A DNA stretch of 64,000 bases from Lachnospiraceae bacterium (GCA_015057585.1 SVEF01000003.1:1-64000), one strand, 5' to 3'; shown: positions 53,305-63,535, numbered from the stretch's first letter. Made by a program: numbers and translations. The notes: generated from the sequence alone by a model not told the origin.

Positions 53305-55272
53305 ATGCATACCACAGACCATGATTTTCTTACAAAATCAAACCTCATCTGGTTGGACGACGAAAACAATGTCAACACCTGGATGTGCTTTAGAAAAGAG
53401 TTTACTTACCATAAAAAAGCGGTTCCCGCAATTGCCCGGATTGCCGTGGATTCCAAGTATTGGCTTTATGTCAACGGCACTCTTGTTATCCGCGAGGGCG
53501 GATTAAAGCGCGGACCATCACCAAAAGGCATCTACTTTGATGAAATAGACCTGACAGAGCACCTGAAAGACGGCACGAACCGCCTGGCCGTTTTGGTCTG
53601 GTATTTCGGAAAAAGCGGCTTTTCCCATCTGTCCAGCGGCAGAGGCGGTCTGATGTTTGCAATGCAAAACGGTGACTCCCTGTTACTTTCCGATGATACA
53701 TGGAAAGTATCGAAACACCCTGCCTTTGTGGCGGCTGACCCTGCAGATGCTCCGACAAACTTCCGATTGGCAGAATCCAATCTTTACTTTGATGCCGCAA
53801 AGGATATCCCTGATTGGTACGCGCCTGACTATGATGACACCGCCTGGCAGACGGCACAAATTTTCCCGCAGGATAACTGGGGTGAATTTGTCAAGCGCAT
53901 CATCCCGCAGTTAAAAGATTTTGGTATCCGGGATTACATAAACACCACAGAACACACGGATATCACCACGGAACAGGACAGCATTCTCACTATGCGCCTT
54001 CCGTATAATGCACAATTCACGCCGGTTCTTGAAATTACAGCCCCGGCCGGTAAAAAAATTACCGTAAAAACCGAAAATTACGCTTGCGGTATGTACGACG
54101 AAAAATGTGCCATCGCAGTTTACTATACCAAAGAAGGATACCAGACCTTTGAAGCTTACGGCTGGCTCAACGGCGAAACTGCCTGCTACCACATTCCTGC
54201 AGGCGTAACCGTACATCGCTTGTCCTACCGCGAAACCGGCTACAACACGGAATTTGTAGGAAGTTTTTCCTGTGAAGATCCGTTCTTCAATAAACTTTGG
54301 GAAAAATCACGCCGCACCCTCTACATTACCATGCGCGACACCTTTATGGACTGTCCCGACAGAGAACGTGTCCAGTGGTGGGGCGATGTGAACATTGAAA
54401 TGCAAATGGCAATGTACTGTCTGGACGAAAGCGCATTACTGCTTTACAAAAAAGGCGTGGACTCTTTAGTCGGCTGGGCAGAGCACGTCGGCCACATGAT
54501 GACGGTTGTTCCGTCAGGTACCGACCAGTTTGAACTGCCGTTCCAGAACCTTGCCGGCATCTGGGGCTTTCATTTCTATTATGAATGTACCGGCGATGAC
54601 AGCGTGCCAAAGCGTGCTTATGAGATGTCCAAGCACTATCTGAAGCTTTATGAAATGGGAGAAGACGGTTTCGTCCTCCATCGTTCCGGCAGTTGGGACT
54701 GGCCGGACTGGGGCGAACACGCGGATAGTAAAGTTATGGAAAATGCCTGGTATTACATGGCATTGGAAAGTTGCAAAAAGATGGCCGGTCTGCTTGGTTG
54801 TACCGATGATATTGCCTTCTATGAAGCCCGTATGACCTCCATCCGTACGCACTTTAACAAAACCTTTTTGACACGTGAAAACGGTTACTATTCCCACACT
54901 GACAACGGTATTCCGGACGACCGCGCCAATGCCCTTGCCATTCTCTCCGGACTGGCGAGCCCGGAAAGTAAAGAAGGGGTTCTCAAAATTCTGACAACAG
55001 TAGAGAATTCCAGTCCGTACATGGAAAAGTATGTCTTAGATGCCTTGTGCGAAATGGGTTGCATAGACGAAGCACTGAGCCGAATCAAACGCCGTTACAA
55101 AAATATGGTTGACGAGGAATACTCCACTCTTTGGGAATTCTGGGACAAATCCGGCACCATGAACCATGCCTGGTCGGGCGGTCCCCTCATTATCTTGTCC
55201 AAATACCTGGCAGGAGAACAGCCGATGGATGCCATCCGGCGCAACCGAACCGGTAAAACCACTATCGAATAA
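53305..55272 (+). CDS. GH78-type alpha-L-rhamnosidase-like protein
   Basis: A 655-residue protein. An N-terminal beta-sandwich (about 15-150, with AVDSKYWLYVNGTLVIREGG) is followed by further beta domains and the (alpha/alpha)6 barrel. The GH78 core DCPDRERVQWWGD, holding the presumed acid residue, and the late SGTMNHAWSGGPL are clear. No signal peptide is present, so it acts on imported oligosaccharides. It is shorter than many GH78 enzymes (about 900 residues). It is the first gene of a plus-strand cluster with a GPH symporter, PIG-L deacetylase, GH3 enzyme and HAD phosphatase, which suggests use of rhamnosylated or pectin-type glycans. Sugar specificity is inferred. Confidence 0.85.
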   Translation: MHTTDHDFLTKSNLIWLDDENNVNTWMCFRKEFTYHKKAVPAIARIAVDSKYWLYVNGTLVIREGGLKRGPSPKGIYFDEIDLTEHLKDGTNRLAVLVWYFGKSGFSHLSSGRGGLMFAMQNGDSLLLSDDTWKVSKHPAFVAADPADAPTNFRLAESNLYFDAAKDIPDWYAPDYDDTAWQTAQIFPQDNWGEFVKRIIPQLKDFGIRDYINTTEHTDITTEQDSILTMRLPYNAQFTPVLEITAPAGKKITVKTENYACGMYDEKCAIAVYYTKEGYQTFEAYGWLNGETACYHIPAGVTVHRLSYRETGYNTEFVGSFSCEDPFFNKLWEKSRRTLYITMRDTFMDCPDRERVQWWGDVNIEMQMAMYCLDESALLLYKKGVDSLVGWAEHVGHMMTVVPSGTDQFELPFQNLAGIWGFHFYYECTGDDSVPKRAYEMSKHYLKLYEMGEDGFVLHRSGSWDWPDWGEHADSKVMENAWYYMALESCKKMAGLLGCTDDIAFYEARMTSIRTHFNKTFLTRENGYYSHTDNGIPDDRANALAILSGLASPESKEGVLKILTTVENSSPYMEKYVLDALCEMGCIDEALSRIKRRYKNMVDEEYSTLWEFWDKSGTMNHAWSGGPLIILSKYLAGEQPMDAIRRNRTGKTTIE

Positions 55273-55274
55273 AC

Positions 55275-55315
55275 TTCGTAATTTCTTTACGAATATCATC
55301 GCTGTATGTTATAAT
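55275..55315 (+). promoter_or_regulatory. Promoter and operator of the second GPH symporter gene
   Basis: -35 TTTACG (55286-55291), 18-bp spacer, -10 TATAAT (55310-55315). The perfect inverted repeat TTCGTAA / TTACGAA (55275-55281, 55287-55293) overlaps the -35 and is a likely operator. Confidence 0.6.
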
Positions 55316-55347
55316 TGAAACAACAATCAAAAACGGAGGACATTCCT

Positions 55348-56820
55348 ATGGAAGACTTAAAACAACGTAAAACCAATATGCTGATGTTCCCTCTCGGCAC
55401 CATCGGAAGAGACATGGTTTACTGCTTGGTAACCAACTTTCTTCTGACGTATATTTTGTTTACCAAGGGGCTTACCCAGGCACAGCTTGCCGCTATTACG
55501 GCCATCATGGTAATTGCCCGTGTATTTGACGCATTAAATGACCCGATTATGGGTAATATCATCGAAAACACAAAATCCCGCTGGGGAAAATTCAAACCAT
55601 GGCTCGTCATCGGTATGTTACTGACTTCCGTAGTCGTTTACATGGTATTTTCCACAAAACTGACCGGTTGGAATTTCATTATCTTATTTGGTGTATTTTA
55701 CTTCTCGTTCAGTATCGCCTATACGATGCATGATATTTCCTACTGGGGACTTGTTCCTGCGCTCAGCTCTGATGCGGCAGCCAGAGACCAGTTTACCTCC
55801 AAGGCTACCCTTTGCGCCGGCATCGGCGGCACCTTAGCCTCCATCGTAATCCCGATGTTAACCACAGGCGGCATGACCATCGGCGGCAATGCCTCCACTG
55901 CCTACGCAGTCATTGCACTGATTATCTGTATCCTGATGCCTCTTTTCCTGCTCTTTACCATTTTCGGTGTTAAGGAACGCAGAGAAGAACCTGCAAATAC
56001 AGAGAAAACCTCCGGCGGTCTGAAAAAGATTGTAAAGACGGTAAAAGAAAACGACCAGCTCCGCTGGATTGCTGTTATCTTCCTTATTCAGCAGGTTGGT
56101 AACGGTCTCATTGTGGGCGGTATCGGTTCCACCTATATTTACTTTGAATACGGCTACGACGGCGGCCTTTACTCCCTGTTTACTACAGTTGGTATGTCGG
56201 CTACCGCATTTTTGATGATTTTCTATCCGACGATTTCAAAAAAGATGCACAGAAAGCCTCTGATGACCTTAATGGCTATCATTTCCGTCATCGGCTATGT
56301 GCTTATGCTTTTTTCCCGTCCGGTGCCGGGTACCATCGGTTTCTGGGTACTGGTCATCGGCTACATGTTATCCAACTTCGGCCAGTACTGCTACTACCTC
56401 GTAATGATGATTTCCATTATCAATACGGTAGAATATAACGAGTACAAGACCGGCGAGCGTGACGAAGCCATCATTGCTTCCGTGCGTCCGTTCTTTACCA
56501 AGATGGCATCTGCCCTGATTGTCGTACTGACCTCTGCCAGCTACATGATTTTCGGTGTGACCAACTACACCAACCAGATTTCCGATTTGGAAAGTGCCGC
56601 AGCCAGCGGTCTCATGACAGAAGCAGACAAGCTGACCGCCATCAGCGGTGTTATCAGCGGTGTAGAACGCGGACAGACACTCGGAATGCTGATTTTCATG
56701 ACGGTGCTTCCGTGTGCACTGATGCTCATCTCTTACTTCTTGTATAAAAAGAAATACACCTTGGACGAAGCAGAATACGACCGTATCTGCAAAGAAATTG
56801 CAGCGAAAAAGGAAGCATAA
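55348..56820 (+). CDS. GPH-family sugar:cation symporter
   Basis: A 490-residue twelve-helix symporter. The family signature RVFDALNDPIMGNIIENT and the SRWGKFKPWL loop are clear. The start at 55348 has a CGGAGGA site. It should import the glycoside that the rhamnosidase and GH3 enzymes process. The PIG-L gene begins 3 bp after its stop, so the two are translationally close. It has its own promoter with an operator, so the cluster can be read from at least two points. Confidence 0.9.
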   Translation: MEDLKQRKTNMLMFPLGTIGRDMVYCLVTNFLLTYILFTKGLTQAQLAAITAIMVIARVFDALNDPIMGNIIENTKSRWGKFKPWLVIGMLLTSVVVYMVFSTKLTGWNFIILFGVFYFSFSIAYTMHDISYWGLVPALSSDAAARDQFTSKATLCAGIGGTLASIVIPMLTTGGMTIGGNASTAYAVIALIICILMPLFLLFTIFGVKERREEPANTEKTSGGLKKIVKTVKENDQLRWIAVIFLIQQVGNGLIVGGIGSTYIYFEYGYDGGLYSLFTTVGMSATAFLMIFYPTISKKMHRKPLMTLMAIISVIGYVLMLFSRPVPGTIGFWVLVIGYMLSNFGQYCYYLVMMISIINTVEYNEYKTGERDEAIIASVRPFFTKMASALIVVLTSASYMIFGVTNYTNQISDLESAAASGLMTEADKLTAISGVISGVERGQTLGMLIFMTVLPCALMLISYFLYKKKYTLDEAEYDRICKEIAAKKEA

Positions 56821-56823
56821 ACT

Positions 56824-57597
56824 ATGGGACTGACCAAGTTGATTTTAAAATTTGCTGCACCATTACCAAAATTAGAAGCCTACGACAAATACCTGTTTAT
56901 CGGCCCGCATCCGGACGATATTGAAATCGGCGCGGGTGCCACGGCGGCAAAACTTGCCGCTGCAGGAAAGCAGGTCTGCTTCCTCATCTGTACGGATGGG
57001 CGTTTTGGCGACGGAAATGCTCCCGACGGAATTTCCGGGCAGGCCCTGGTTGAGATGCGTAAGCAGGAGGCCATCGCTTCCGCTGCCGCACTCGGTATCA
57101 CCGATGTCCGGTTTCTTGGTCTTTCGGATGGTGGTTTTTATGAACTGCACGATTTGGAGCAAGGTATCGCCGGAGTAATCGGCGACTTTAAGCCGGACGT
57201 TATCTTTGCGCCGGACCCTTGCGTCACAAGCGAATGCCACAAGGACCACTTAAATGTCGGCAACGCCGCAAAACAGTTTGCCTGCTTTGCCCCTTACCCG
57301 GGCATCATGGAAGGCTACCGTGCCGCTGCCGCAAATATACAGGCGATTGCCTTTTATATGACCGCAAAACCGACCCGTTTCGTCGGCACACACGGATTCG
57401 TAAAAAAGCAGTTGACCGCCATTTTCGAGCATCACCTCAGCCAGTTTCCGAAGGGCTCTGCGGACGGCAATGCCATCCGCCTGTATCTGACGCTCCGTTC
57501 GATTGACTTTGGACTCCGCTCCTTGAAAGGGCGTGCCGAAGGCTTCCGGGTGCTCGGCGTCACACACATGCACTGTCTGCCGGAGGCAGGACGTTAA
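56824..57597 (+). CDS. PIG-L family deacetylase
   Basis: A 257-residue LmbE/PIG-L protein. The zinc site PHPDD (about residues 28-32) and the later HKDHLNVG with its histidines are present. Members remove acetyl groups from N-acetylglucosamine-type sugars or related conjugates. There is no signal peptide. With the GH3 enzyme downstream and the symporter upstream it probably acts on an imported amino sugar or acylated glycoside. It ends at a terminator, so it is the last gene of its transcript. Confidence 0.85.
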   Translation: MGLTKLILKFAAPLPKLEAYDKYLFIGPHPDDIEIGAGATAAKLAAAGKQVCFLICTDGRFGDGNAPDGISGQALVEMRKQEAIASAAALGITDVRFLGLSDGGFYELHDLEQGIAGVIGDFKPDVIFAPDPCVTSECHKDHLNVGNAAKQFACFAPYPGIMEGYRAAAANIQAIAFYMTAKPTRFVGTHGFVKKQLTAIFEHHLSQFPKGSADGNAIRLYLTLRSIDFGLRSLKGRAEGFRVLGVTHMHCLPEAGR

Positions 57598-57616
57598 CTA
57601 AATCTTAAATATTCCT

Positions 57617-57656
57617 AAAGCCAACGACATTTCATTGAAATTACGTTGGCTTTTTG
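57617..57656 (+). terminator. Terminator after the PIG-L gene
   Basis: AAAGCCAACG (57617-57626) pairs with CGTTGGCTTT (from 57644), followed by TTTTG. Confidence 0.85.
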
Positions 57657-57711
57657 TTAGAATAAAAGAGATAGGAAATGCAAATACTATATAGAAAAGG
57701 GGACAAAACTT

Positions 57712-59481
57712 ATGGTAGATTTAAAAGCAAAACCTTACCTTCTCTCGGACGAGGACATCAAGTGGGTCAACGACACCATCGCTTCCATGACCGCTGAGGA
57801 AAAGGTCGGCCAGCTGTTTTTCCAGCTGTGTGCCGCAAACACGGAAGACTACTTAAAGGAACTCATGGAAAAATATCATCTGGGCGGTTGCCGTTACAAC
57901 AACATGCCAAGCAAGATGGTACAGGACCAGAACCGTTTCTTACAGAAATATGCTAAGGTTCCGGTATTTATCGCATGTAATACGGAAGCCGGCGGCAACG
58001 GTGCCTGCTCCGACGGTACCCCGATTGGCTCCGGCATTAAGATTGGTGCTACCGGCAATGTACAGTACGCACACGACTTAGGCCGTATGGCAAATGAACA
58101 GGCAGCACTTATCGGCTGTAACATGGCATTTGCTCCGGTCAGCGACATCCATATGTATTGGGAAAACGAAGAGGTTATCTCCCGTTCCTTCGGTAATGAC
58201 CCTGCGCGCTGTGCCGAGATGAGTAAGGCTTACATGGACGGTCTCCACACCATTCCGGGTTATGCATGTACCGCAAAGCACTTCCCTGGTAACGGTATCG
58301 ACTTCCGTGATGCCCACATTTCCAACAATATCAACGATTTAACTGAGGAAGAATGGATGAAGTCCTTCGGTCTCGTTTATAAAACACTCATCGACAACGG
58401 TCTGGACGCTATCATGGGCGGCCACATTATGATGCGTACCTACATGAACGAAGTAAAACCGGGTATTGCAGACGACGAGCTGCTTCCTGCAACTCTCTGT
58501 CCGGAAATCATGACCGGTCTGCTCCGTGACAAGTTAGGCTTTAACGGCATGGTAGTTACCGATGCTTCCCACATGGTAGGTATGACCGACCGTATGACAC
58601 GTAAGGAGATGCTCCCTGCTTCCATCAATGCAGGCTGTGACATGTTCTTATTCTTCAACGACCCGGACGAAGACTTCGCAACCATGTTAGACGCTTATAC
58701 GTCCGGCATCATCAGCGAAGAAAGAATGACCGAAGCCCTGACACGTATCCTTGGTCTTAAGGCTCGTATGGGTCTTCATAAGAAAGCTAAGGAAGAGCTT
58801 GTACCGGGCGAAGAGGCGTTAGCAGCTTTCCATAAGCCGGAATACAAGGCAGCTTCCGAAGCAATCAGCAAGGACAGTCTTACTCTTGTAAAATATAAGG
58901 ACGAGGGTGCGCTTCCTTTAGATCCAAACAAGCAGAAGCGTATCATGATTGTTCCTGTCAAGGGTCCGGACAACCCACTGATGGCACTGGCTGCCATGGC
59001 AATGGGTATGGGCTCCAAAAAGTCACCTGCCGAAAAGCTCTGTGAACGCTTAATTGAAAAGGGCTTTGATGCATTCATTTATGAAAGTCCAATCGATAAG
59101 ATGAAAAAGATGATTGCCGCAGGCGAAAAGCCAAGCCTTAACATGTACTTTGCCGGAAAGCATGCCATCGAGGACTTCAAGGCAGGTCAGGATGTTATCA
59201 TTTCCTTATGTGATGTTCCGAACGGACGTCCTTCCTTTGGCATCAGCAAGGGCGGCGGCGAAATTCCGTGGTATGTATTCGAGCTTCCGGTTATCGGCAT
59301 CAGTGTAAGTGCCCCAACCATGCTCGCACATCTTCCGATGCTTCGTACCTATATCAACACCTACGACAGCAACGACGATACTATGGATGCACTCGTTGAA
59401 GCTCTGGTTACAGGACCGGAAGCGTTCAAGGGCAAGGACCCGATTGACAGCTTCTGCGGCCTTTGGGATACACGCCTGTAG
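57712..59481 (+). CDS. GH3 glycoside hydrolase, beta-N-acetylglucosaminidase-like
   Basis: A 589-residue GH3 protein. The N-terminal barrel has KHFPGNG (K189-G193 core) and VVTDASHMVG, with the nucleophile at D284. A second domain (about 380-589) follows. The KHFPG and early barrel pattern resemble the NagZ-like branch, which acts on N-acetylhexosaminides or phosphorylates them. The usual His in the D-x-H dyad loop is not clear. No signal peptide is present. The gene starts after its own terminator gap with an AAAAGGGG site and is followed 14 bp later by a HAD phosphatase gene. Confidence 0.85.
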   Translation: MVDLKAKPYLLSDEDIKWVNDTIASMTAEEKVGQLFFQLCAANTEDYLKELMEKYHLGGCRYNNMPSKMVQDQNRFLQKYAKVPVFIACNTEAGGNGACSDGTPIGSGIKIGATGNVQYAHDLGRMANEQAALIGCNMAFAPVSDIHMYWENEEVISRSFGNDPARCAEMSKAYMDGLHTIPGYACTAKHFPGNGIDFRDAHISNNINDLTEEEWMKSFGLVYKTLIDNGLDAIMGGHIMMRTYMNEVKPGIADDELLPATLCPEIMTGLLRDKLGFNGMVVTDASHMVGMTDRMTRKEMLPASINAGCDMFLFFNDPDEDFATMLDAYTSGIISEERMTEALTRILGLKARMGLHKKAKEELVPGEEALAAFHKPEYKAASEAISKDSLTLVKYKDEGALPLDPNKQKRIMIVPVKGPDNPLMALAAMAMGMGSKKSPAEKLCERLIEKGFDAFIYESPIDKMKKMIAAGEKPSLNMYFAGKHAIEDFKAGQDVIISLCDVPNGRPSFGISKGGGEIPWYVFELPVIGISVSAPTMLAHLPMLRTYINTYDSNDDTMDALVEALVTGPEAFKGKDPIDSFCGLWDTRL

Positions 59482-59495
59482 GAGAGGTCAACACT

Positions 59496-60350
59496 ATGTC
59501 TATATTCGATAATTATACAAGAAAACACGATTACCTCGTGTGTGTCGACTCCGACGGCTGTGCGATGGACACGATGAACTGCAAGCATTTCCACTGCTTC
59601 GGACCTTGTATGGTGACCGAGTGGGGACTGGAAGAATGGAAGGATGACATTCTGACAAGATGGAATGAGATTAACTTATTTCAGATGACCCGAGGTATCA
59701 ACCGTTTCAAGGGTCTGGCACAGGCACTTGCCGAAATCAATGAAAAGTACACTCCGATTGAAGGTGTGGAAACACTGATTGACTGGGCAGAGCACGCTCC
59801 TGCTCTTTCCAATGACGGAGTAGCAAAGGCGGCCGCAGAGTGTACCGACCCACACGGCAGACAATGTCTTGAGAAGGCGCTCTCCTGGAGCAAGGCAGTC
59901 AACGCAAGCATCGTTATACTTCCGGAGGAATTAAAGGTTCCGTTTCCGGGCGCAAAGGAAGGGCTTGCTGCAGCACACACCTTCGCTGACGTTGCCGTTG
60001 TTTCCAGTGCAAACCGCGATGCCGTGGACGAGGAATGGACCACACACGGCTTACTTGACCACGTAGATATCGTTCTGGCTCAGGATTGCGGTAGCAAGGC
60101 GCACTGCATCAGCGAAATGTTAAAGTTCGGCTATGAACCGGACAAGGTGCTGATGGTCGGTGATGCACCGGGTGACAGTGATGCCGCCGAAAAGAACGGT
60201 GTCCTCTACTTCCCGATTCTCGTAAACCGCGAGGGCGAAAGCTGGAAGGAATTCAAAGACATTGCACTGGACAAGCTTCGTGACGGTGTTTACGAAGGAG
60301 CTTATGCCGAGGATAAGAAAAAAGAATTTTTGCGTAATTTGGGCGGCTGA
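59496..60350 (+). CDS. HAD-superfamily hydrolase
   Basis: A 284-residue phosphatase-like protein. Motif I is VDSDGCAMD with the nucleophile D18 and acid D20. The metal-binding motif VGDAPGDSDAAEKNG is near the C-terminus, and a cap of about 150 residues (including TRGINRFKGL) sits between. The start at 59496 has a GGAGAGG site, 14 bp after the GH3 stop. It probably dephosphorylates a sugar phosphate of the same pathway, which is only inferred. Confidence 0.85.
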   Translation: MSIFDNYTRKHDYLVCVDSDGCAMDTMNCKHFHCFGPCMVTEWGLEEWKDDILTRWNEINLFQMTRGINRFKGLAQALAEINEKYTPIEGVETLIDWAEHAPALSNDGVAKAAAECTDPHGRQCLEKALSWSKAVNASIVILPEELKVPFPGAKEGLAAAHTFADVAVVSSANRDAVDEEWTTHGLLDHVDIVLAQDCGSKAHCISEMLKFGYEPDKVLMVGDAPGDSDAAEKNGVLYFPILVNREGESWKEFKDIALDKLRDGVYEGAYAEDKKKEFLRNLGG

Positions 60351-60374
60351 TTGATTCCCCCGCCTGAATATAAA

Positions 60375-60410
60375 AAGGACCGAAGGAGAGCTGCTGCTCC
60401 TTCGGTCCTT
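60375..60410. terminator. Bidirectional terminator between HAD and cell-wall protein genes
   Basis: AAGGACCGAAGGAG (60375-60388) pairs perfectly with CTCCTTCGGTCCTT (60397-60410). An A-run on the left and T-rich sequence on the right serve both convergent genes. Confidence 0.85.
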
Positions 60411-60423
60411 ATTCTTTCTTAAC

Positions 60424-62442
60424 TTATTTCATATCAAACGAACCTGCCATACCCGCACCAAGCGTTTTTGCTTTGGTTGGACGATTGACATATGCTGTGT
60501 ACCCGTACATGTAGGAATTTGTATATTTTGCAAACCATTTCTGCACCACACAGTTCAACTGCCCGCCGGTGTTCCAGTTCGAATCTACTACCCAGATACC
60601 ATCGGATTCCACGGAATAAACCACAATGGAATGCCCATTGACACGGATAACATCGCCCGGGCGTACATACTTTTGTACGTTTGTTTTATTAAACTTAATG
60701 GTTGCCACACGCTGTCCGACAATGTTTTCATCCGCACTGTCCGCAAACAGATACCACTGTGCAAAGCAGGCAAATCCGAAACAGGACTGACCGTTATAGG
60801 CTCTTCTGCTCGAATTGACATCGTGCGCCGGGAAGTAATTGATGTTTACCGTACCAAACAAATTCTTGAACCACGAGGTCTGCACAATATCTGCCACGTT
60901 ACAGTTGGTACAGCCATGCGAACTCTTACGTGAAGAACTGCATGCCTTTTTATTCACAGTAAAATATACCGTCTTTTTATCCGCTCCCAGTTTCTCCAAC
61001 AGATGATCCAGTTTTTCCTGTACCGTAATCTGACCCACCTGCGAAGTTGGCTTTGGCGTCGGAGTCGATGTCGGTTTCGGTGTTGCCGTCGATGTCGGCT
61101 TCGTCGTTGGCTTCGGTGTGGCTGTCGGTGCCTTCGTTGCCGTCGGCTTTGGTGTAGACGTCGCTGTCGGCTTCGGTGTTGCCGTAGCCGTTGGTTTTGG
61201 TGTAGATGTCGGCTTTGGTGTCGGTGTTGCCGTTGGCTTTGGTGTCGGCGTCGGCTTCGGTGTAATCTTTAACTGACCGCTCTTTTTCAGATGGAAATGC
61301 TGCTTGCTTTCCTTATGTATGTTGACATCCGATTCCTTGACCCGGTCGACAATGACCTTTGCCACTTCGTAATCGCCCTTATATAGCAGGGTTCTCTTCC
61401 GGATTCGGCAATTCAAATCGCTTTCATCACCGTTACAATCAACCACGACGATTCCGTCTTCTTCTACCGCATATACAATCACGGACTGCCACTCCTCCAG
61501 ACGAAGTACATCGCCCGGACGGACGTACTTATCTACAAATTCTTTTTCAAAAATACCGGATGCCACCTTTTCACAGGTGATTTTCTGATTGTTATCCGAA
61601 GCATACACAAACCACTGTGCAAACATCGTAAATCCACGATCCGAGGACGCCACGTTACTGGCTACCGTCTCTGTGGAATGCTGTGACGGAAGATTGGTAA
61701 ACTTGATATCACCAAATTCATACCAGAACCAGTCCGAATCCATGACACTGACATTCAGACAGTTCTCACAGGAATGTTTATAAATTTCTCTCTTGTCCAG
61801 ACACGCCTTTCCGTCAACAGTGAAGTACTTTCCCTCCAAAGTTTCAACAAGTTCATCTAAGCGCATCTGTATGTATTCTTCTTCCGTCTTCGGTTTTTTC
61901 GTTGGTTCCGATGTAACCTTTATCGTTTCATTTTCGGTGCCTTCTGCTTTTGCAACCCATTCTTTTAACTTTTTTAATTCTGTCTTTACCTTCGTATCTG
62001 ACAGCATCTTTTTCATCATTGCAAGCGTCAACTCACCGGTTTGTGCGTACCCGTTTGCCTGCTGCCACTTCTTTAAAGCCTTCTGTGTACCGTTGCCGCC
62101 GATGCCGTCAAAGCTGCCGGAATAATATCCCTTTTCCTTTAAGTACCGCTGGACATCCTTTACGGTTTCTTTAATGAACGTCCAATCCGCATCCGTCACC
62201 ATGCCGTCCTCATCCATATGCAGCTCCTTCTGCAGCTTAAGTACGGCGTTCTTTGTTTTATTGCCGTAGGAAGAATCCACTCCTCCGGTGGAAAATCCCA
62301 GTAAGGTCAAATTCTGTTGCAGGCGCTTTACCTCTGTTCCCTTGGACCCTTTTTTCATGGTTGCTGCTTCTGCTTTCATTGCCGGTAGCATTGTCACTAT
62401 TATCACTGCGGTTAAAAATACTGCCAGTAGTTTCTTCTTCAT
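60424..62442 (-). CDS. Secreted protein with two peptidoglycan-binding domains and two papain/CHAP-like domains
   Basis: A 672-residue exported protein. Signal peptide about 1-26. Two PG_binding_1 repeats (about 31-92 and 93-148; [16 protein letters not shown] and [17 protein letters not shown]). First papain/CHAP-like module about 200-385, a Thr/Pro-rich linker about 392-470, and a second module about 480-650. The modules align ([20 protein letters not shown] with [19 protein letters not shown]). The second has plausible catalytic residues C554 (or C559) and H604, with the DSNW segment. The first has D, M and Q at these places and should be inactive. It likely binds and cleaves or remodels cell-wall peptide. 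The exact reaction is unknown. Confidence 0.8.
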   Translation of the reverse strand: MKKKLLAVFLTAVIIVTMLPAMKAEAATMKKGSKGTEVKRLQQNLTLLGFSTGGVDSSYGNKTKNAVLKLQKELHMDEDGMVTDADWTFIKETVKDVQRYLKEKGYYSGSFDGIGGNGTQKALKKWQQANGYAQTGELTLAMMKKMLSDTKVKTELKKLKEWVAKAEGTENETIKVTSEPTKKPKTEEEYIQMRLDELVETLEGKYFTVDGKACLDKREIYKHSCENCLNVSVMDSDWFWYEFGDIKFTNLPSQHSTETVASNVASSDRGFTMFAQWFVYASDNNQKITCEKVASGIFEKEFVDKYVRPGDVLRLEEWQSVIVYAVEEDGIVVVDCNGDESDLNCRIRKRTLLYKGDYEVAKVIVDRVKESDVNIHKESKQHFHLKKSGQLKITPKPTPTPKPTATPTPKPTSTPKPTATATPKPTATSTPKPTATKAPTATPKPTTKPTSTATPKPTSTPTPKPTSQVGQITVQEKLDHLLEKLGADKKTVYFTVNKKACSSSRKSSHGCTNCNVADIVQTSWFKNLFGTVNINYFPAHDVNSSRRAYNGQSCFGFACFAQWYLFADSADENIVGQRVATIKFNKTNVQKYVRPGDVIRVNGHSIVVYSVESDGIWVVDSNWNTGGQLNCVVQKWFAKYTNSYMYGYTAYVNRPTKAKTLGAGMAGSFDMK
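61041..61265 (-). repeat. Low-complexity Pro/Thr/Lys linker repeat within the cell-wall protein
   Basis: About 17 imperfect copies of a TPKPTA-type hexapeptide, coded by 18-bp units such as GTCGGCTTTGGTGTCGGC on the plus strand. It is a coding low-complexity tract likely to vary in length between strains, not a CRISPR array. Confidence 0.9.
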
Positions 62443-62710
62443 GGTATTCCTACCTCCTTGCTTCCTCCTTGGTTCCGAACCGTTTCCCTCCTTGGAAACG
62501 CTAGTACATTATACCCATATTGTACTATCAATTTAATGTTTTTGCAACAATTATGTAACAGTTTGCCATTTCTTGCTCTTTTAGGTACTCTTTTCCAAAG
62601 CTACAGGCTTGCAAATCCCCCTAAACCAATTATAATGAATAGTGTAGGCATTTTTTAGGCAAAGAAACGTCAAAAATGGTACAAAAAACAAAAATCCCCT
62701 GCGTAAGGGG
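62443..62710. other. Divergent regulatory gap before the cell-wall protein and MerR genes
   Basis: A palindrome GTACATTATACCCATATTGTAC (22 bp, arms given as GTACAnTAT / ATAnTGTAC) lies at 62504-62525 and contains a TATAAT for the minus-strand gene. No gene is visible in this stretch. Confidence 0.5.
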
Positions 62711-62741
62711 TTGCTCATTACGCTGCGTCATGTGGTATTCT
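62711..62741 (+). promoter_or_regulatory. MerR-type promoter with 19-bp spacer
   Basis: -35 TTGCTC (62711-62716), 19-bp spacer, -10 TATTCT (62736-62741). A GCGTAA / TTACGC inverted repeat (62701-62723) overlaps the -35. The long spacer is a hallmark of promoters that MerR proteins untwist. Confidence 0.7.
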
Positions 62742-62767
62742 CACAGACGTAAGGAGGTGAAAACGCC

Positions 62768-63535
62768 ATGTCCGATAGAAAAGAAGCCCTTTACACGACC
62801 GGAGAAGTTGCAAAACTTTGTAACGTTTCCGTCCGTACCGTACAGTATTACGACACCCGCAATATCTTAATTCCAAGTGAATTAAGCGAAGGTGGCCGAC
62901 GTCTGTACTCTGCTGACGATGTGAAACGAATGAAAACCATCTGTTTTCTCCGTGACCTCGGTCTTCCCATCAATACCATCAGCGGTCTGTTTGCAGAAGA
63001 ACATCCGGAAAAAGTTATTTCCATTCTTTTAGAACAGCAGTCCACCGTATTGAAAGAGGAAATCGAAGAACGCGAAACACAGTTGCAGCTGATTTCCGAA
63101 CTGGAACAGGGCTTAAAAACCTTAAACCGCTTCTCCGTCGGTGCTATCGGTGATGTTGCGATCATTATGAAAAGTAAAAAGAAATTACGGCAGCTCCGAA
63201 TTCTTATGTTGGCTCTTGCAATTCCATGTGAGATTATAGAGACCGGTTCCTTTTTTTACGGAATTTTCACCGGCAACTGGCTTGTATATCTTGCCTGGCT
63301 TCCGGTCGTTTTAGTGCTTGCAGCCATTATTTCATGGCTGTACTTTGCAAAGGTATCCTATCTTTGCCCGGAATGCCACGAGGTATTCCGTCCAAATTTC
63401 AAATCTGCATTCTTTGCAGCTCACACGCCAACAACAAGAAAACTCACCTGTACCTGTTGCGGACACACCGGGTTTTGCGTGGAGGTATATCGTGAAGAAT
63501 CAAAAACCGAAAAAGAAGAAAAGGAGAAAAATTAA
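62768..63535 (+). CDS. MerR-family regulator with membrane helices and a zinc ribbon
   Basis: A 255-residue protein. The N-terminal MerR winged helix (residues 8-75, TTGEVAKLCNVSVRTVQYYD) is followed by a coiled coil (about 85-125), two membrane helices (about 140-163 and 166-190) and a C-terminal zinc-ribbon-like part with C200-x2-C203 and C228/C230/C231. A membrane-bound MerR regulator of this layout would link envelope or metal sensing to transcription. Its stop codon overlaps the start of an ABC ATPase gene by one base, so the two form an operon. A strong AAGGAGG site precedes the start. Confidence 0.85.
   Translation: MSDRKEALYTTGEVAKLCNVSVRTVQYYDTRNILIPSELSEGGRRLYSADDVKRMKTICFLRDLGLPINTISGLFAEEHPEKVISILLEQQSTVLKEEIEERETQLQLISELEQGLKTLNRFSVGAIGDVAIIMKSKKKLRQLRILMLALAIPCEIIETGSFFYGIFTGNWLVYLAWLPVVLVLAAIISWLYFAKVSYLCPECHEVFRPNFKSAFFAAHTPTTRKLTCTCCGHTGFCVEVYREESKTEKEEKEKN

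Noticed and set aside
61041-61265. Regular short repeats that could look like a CRISPR array
   Set aside because: They are imperfect 18-bp in-frame units coding a Pro/Thr linker, with no spacers and no cas genes.
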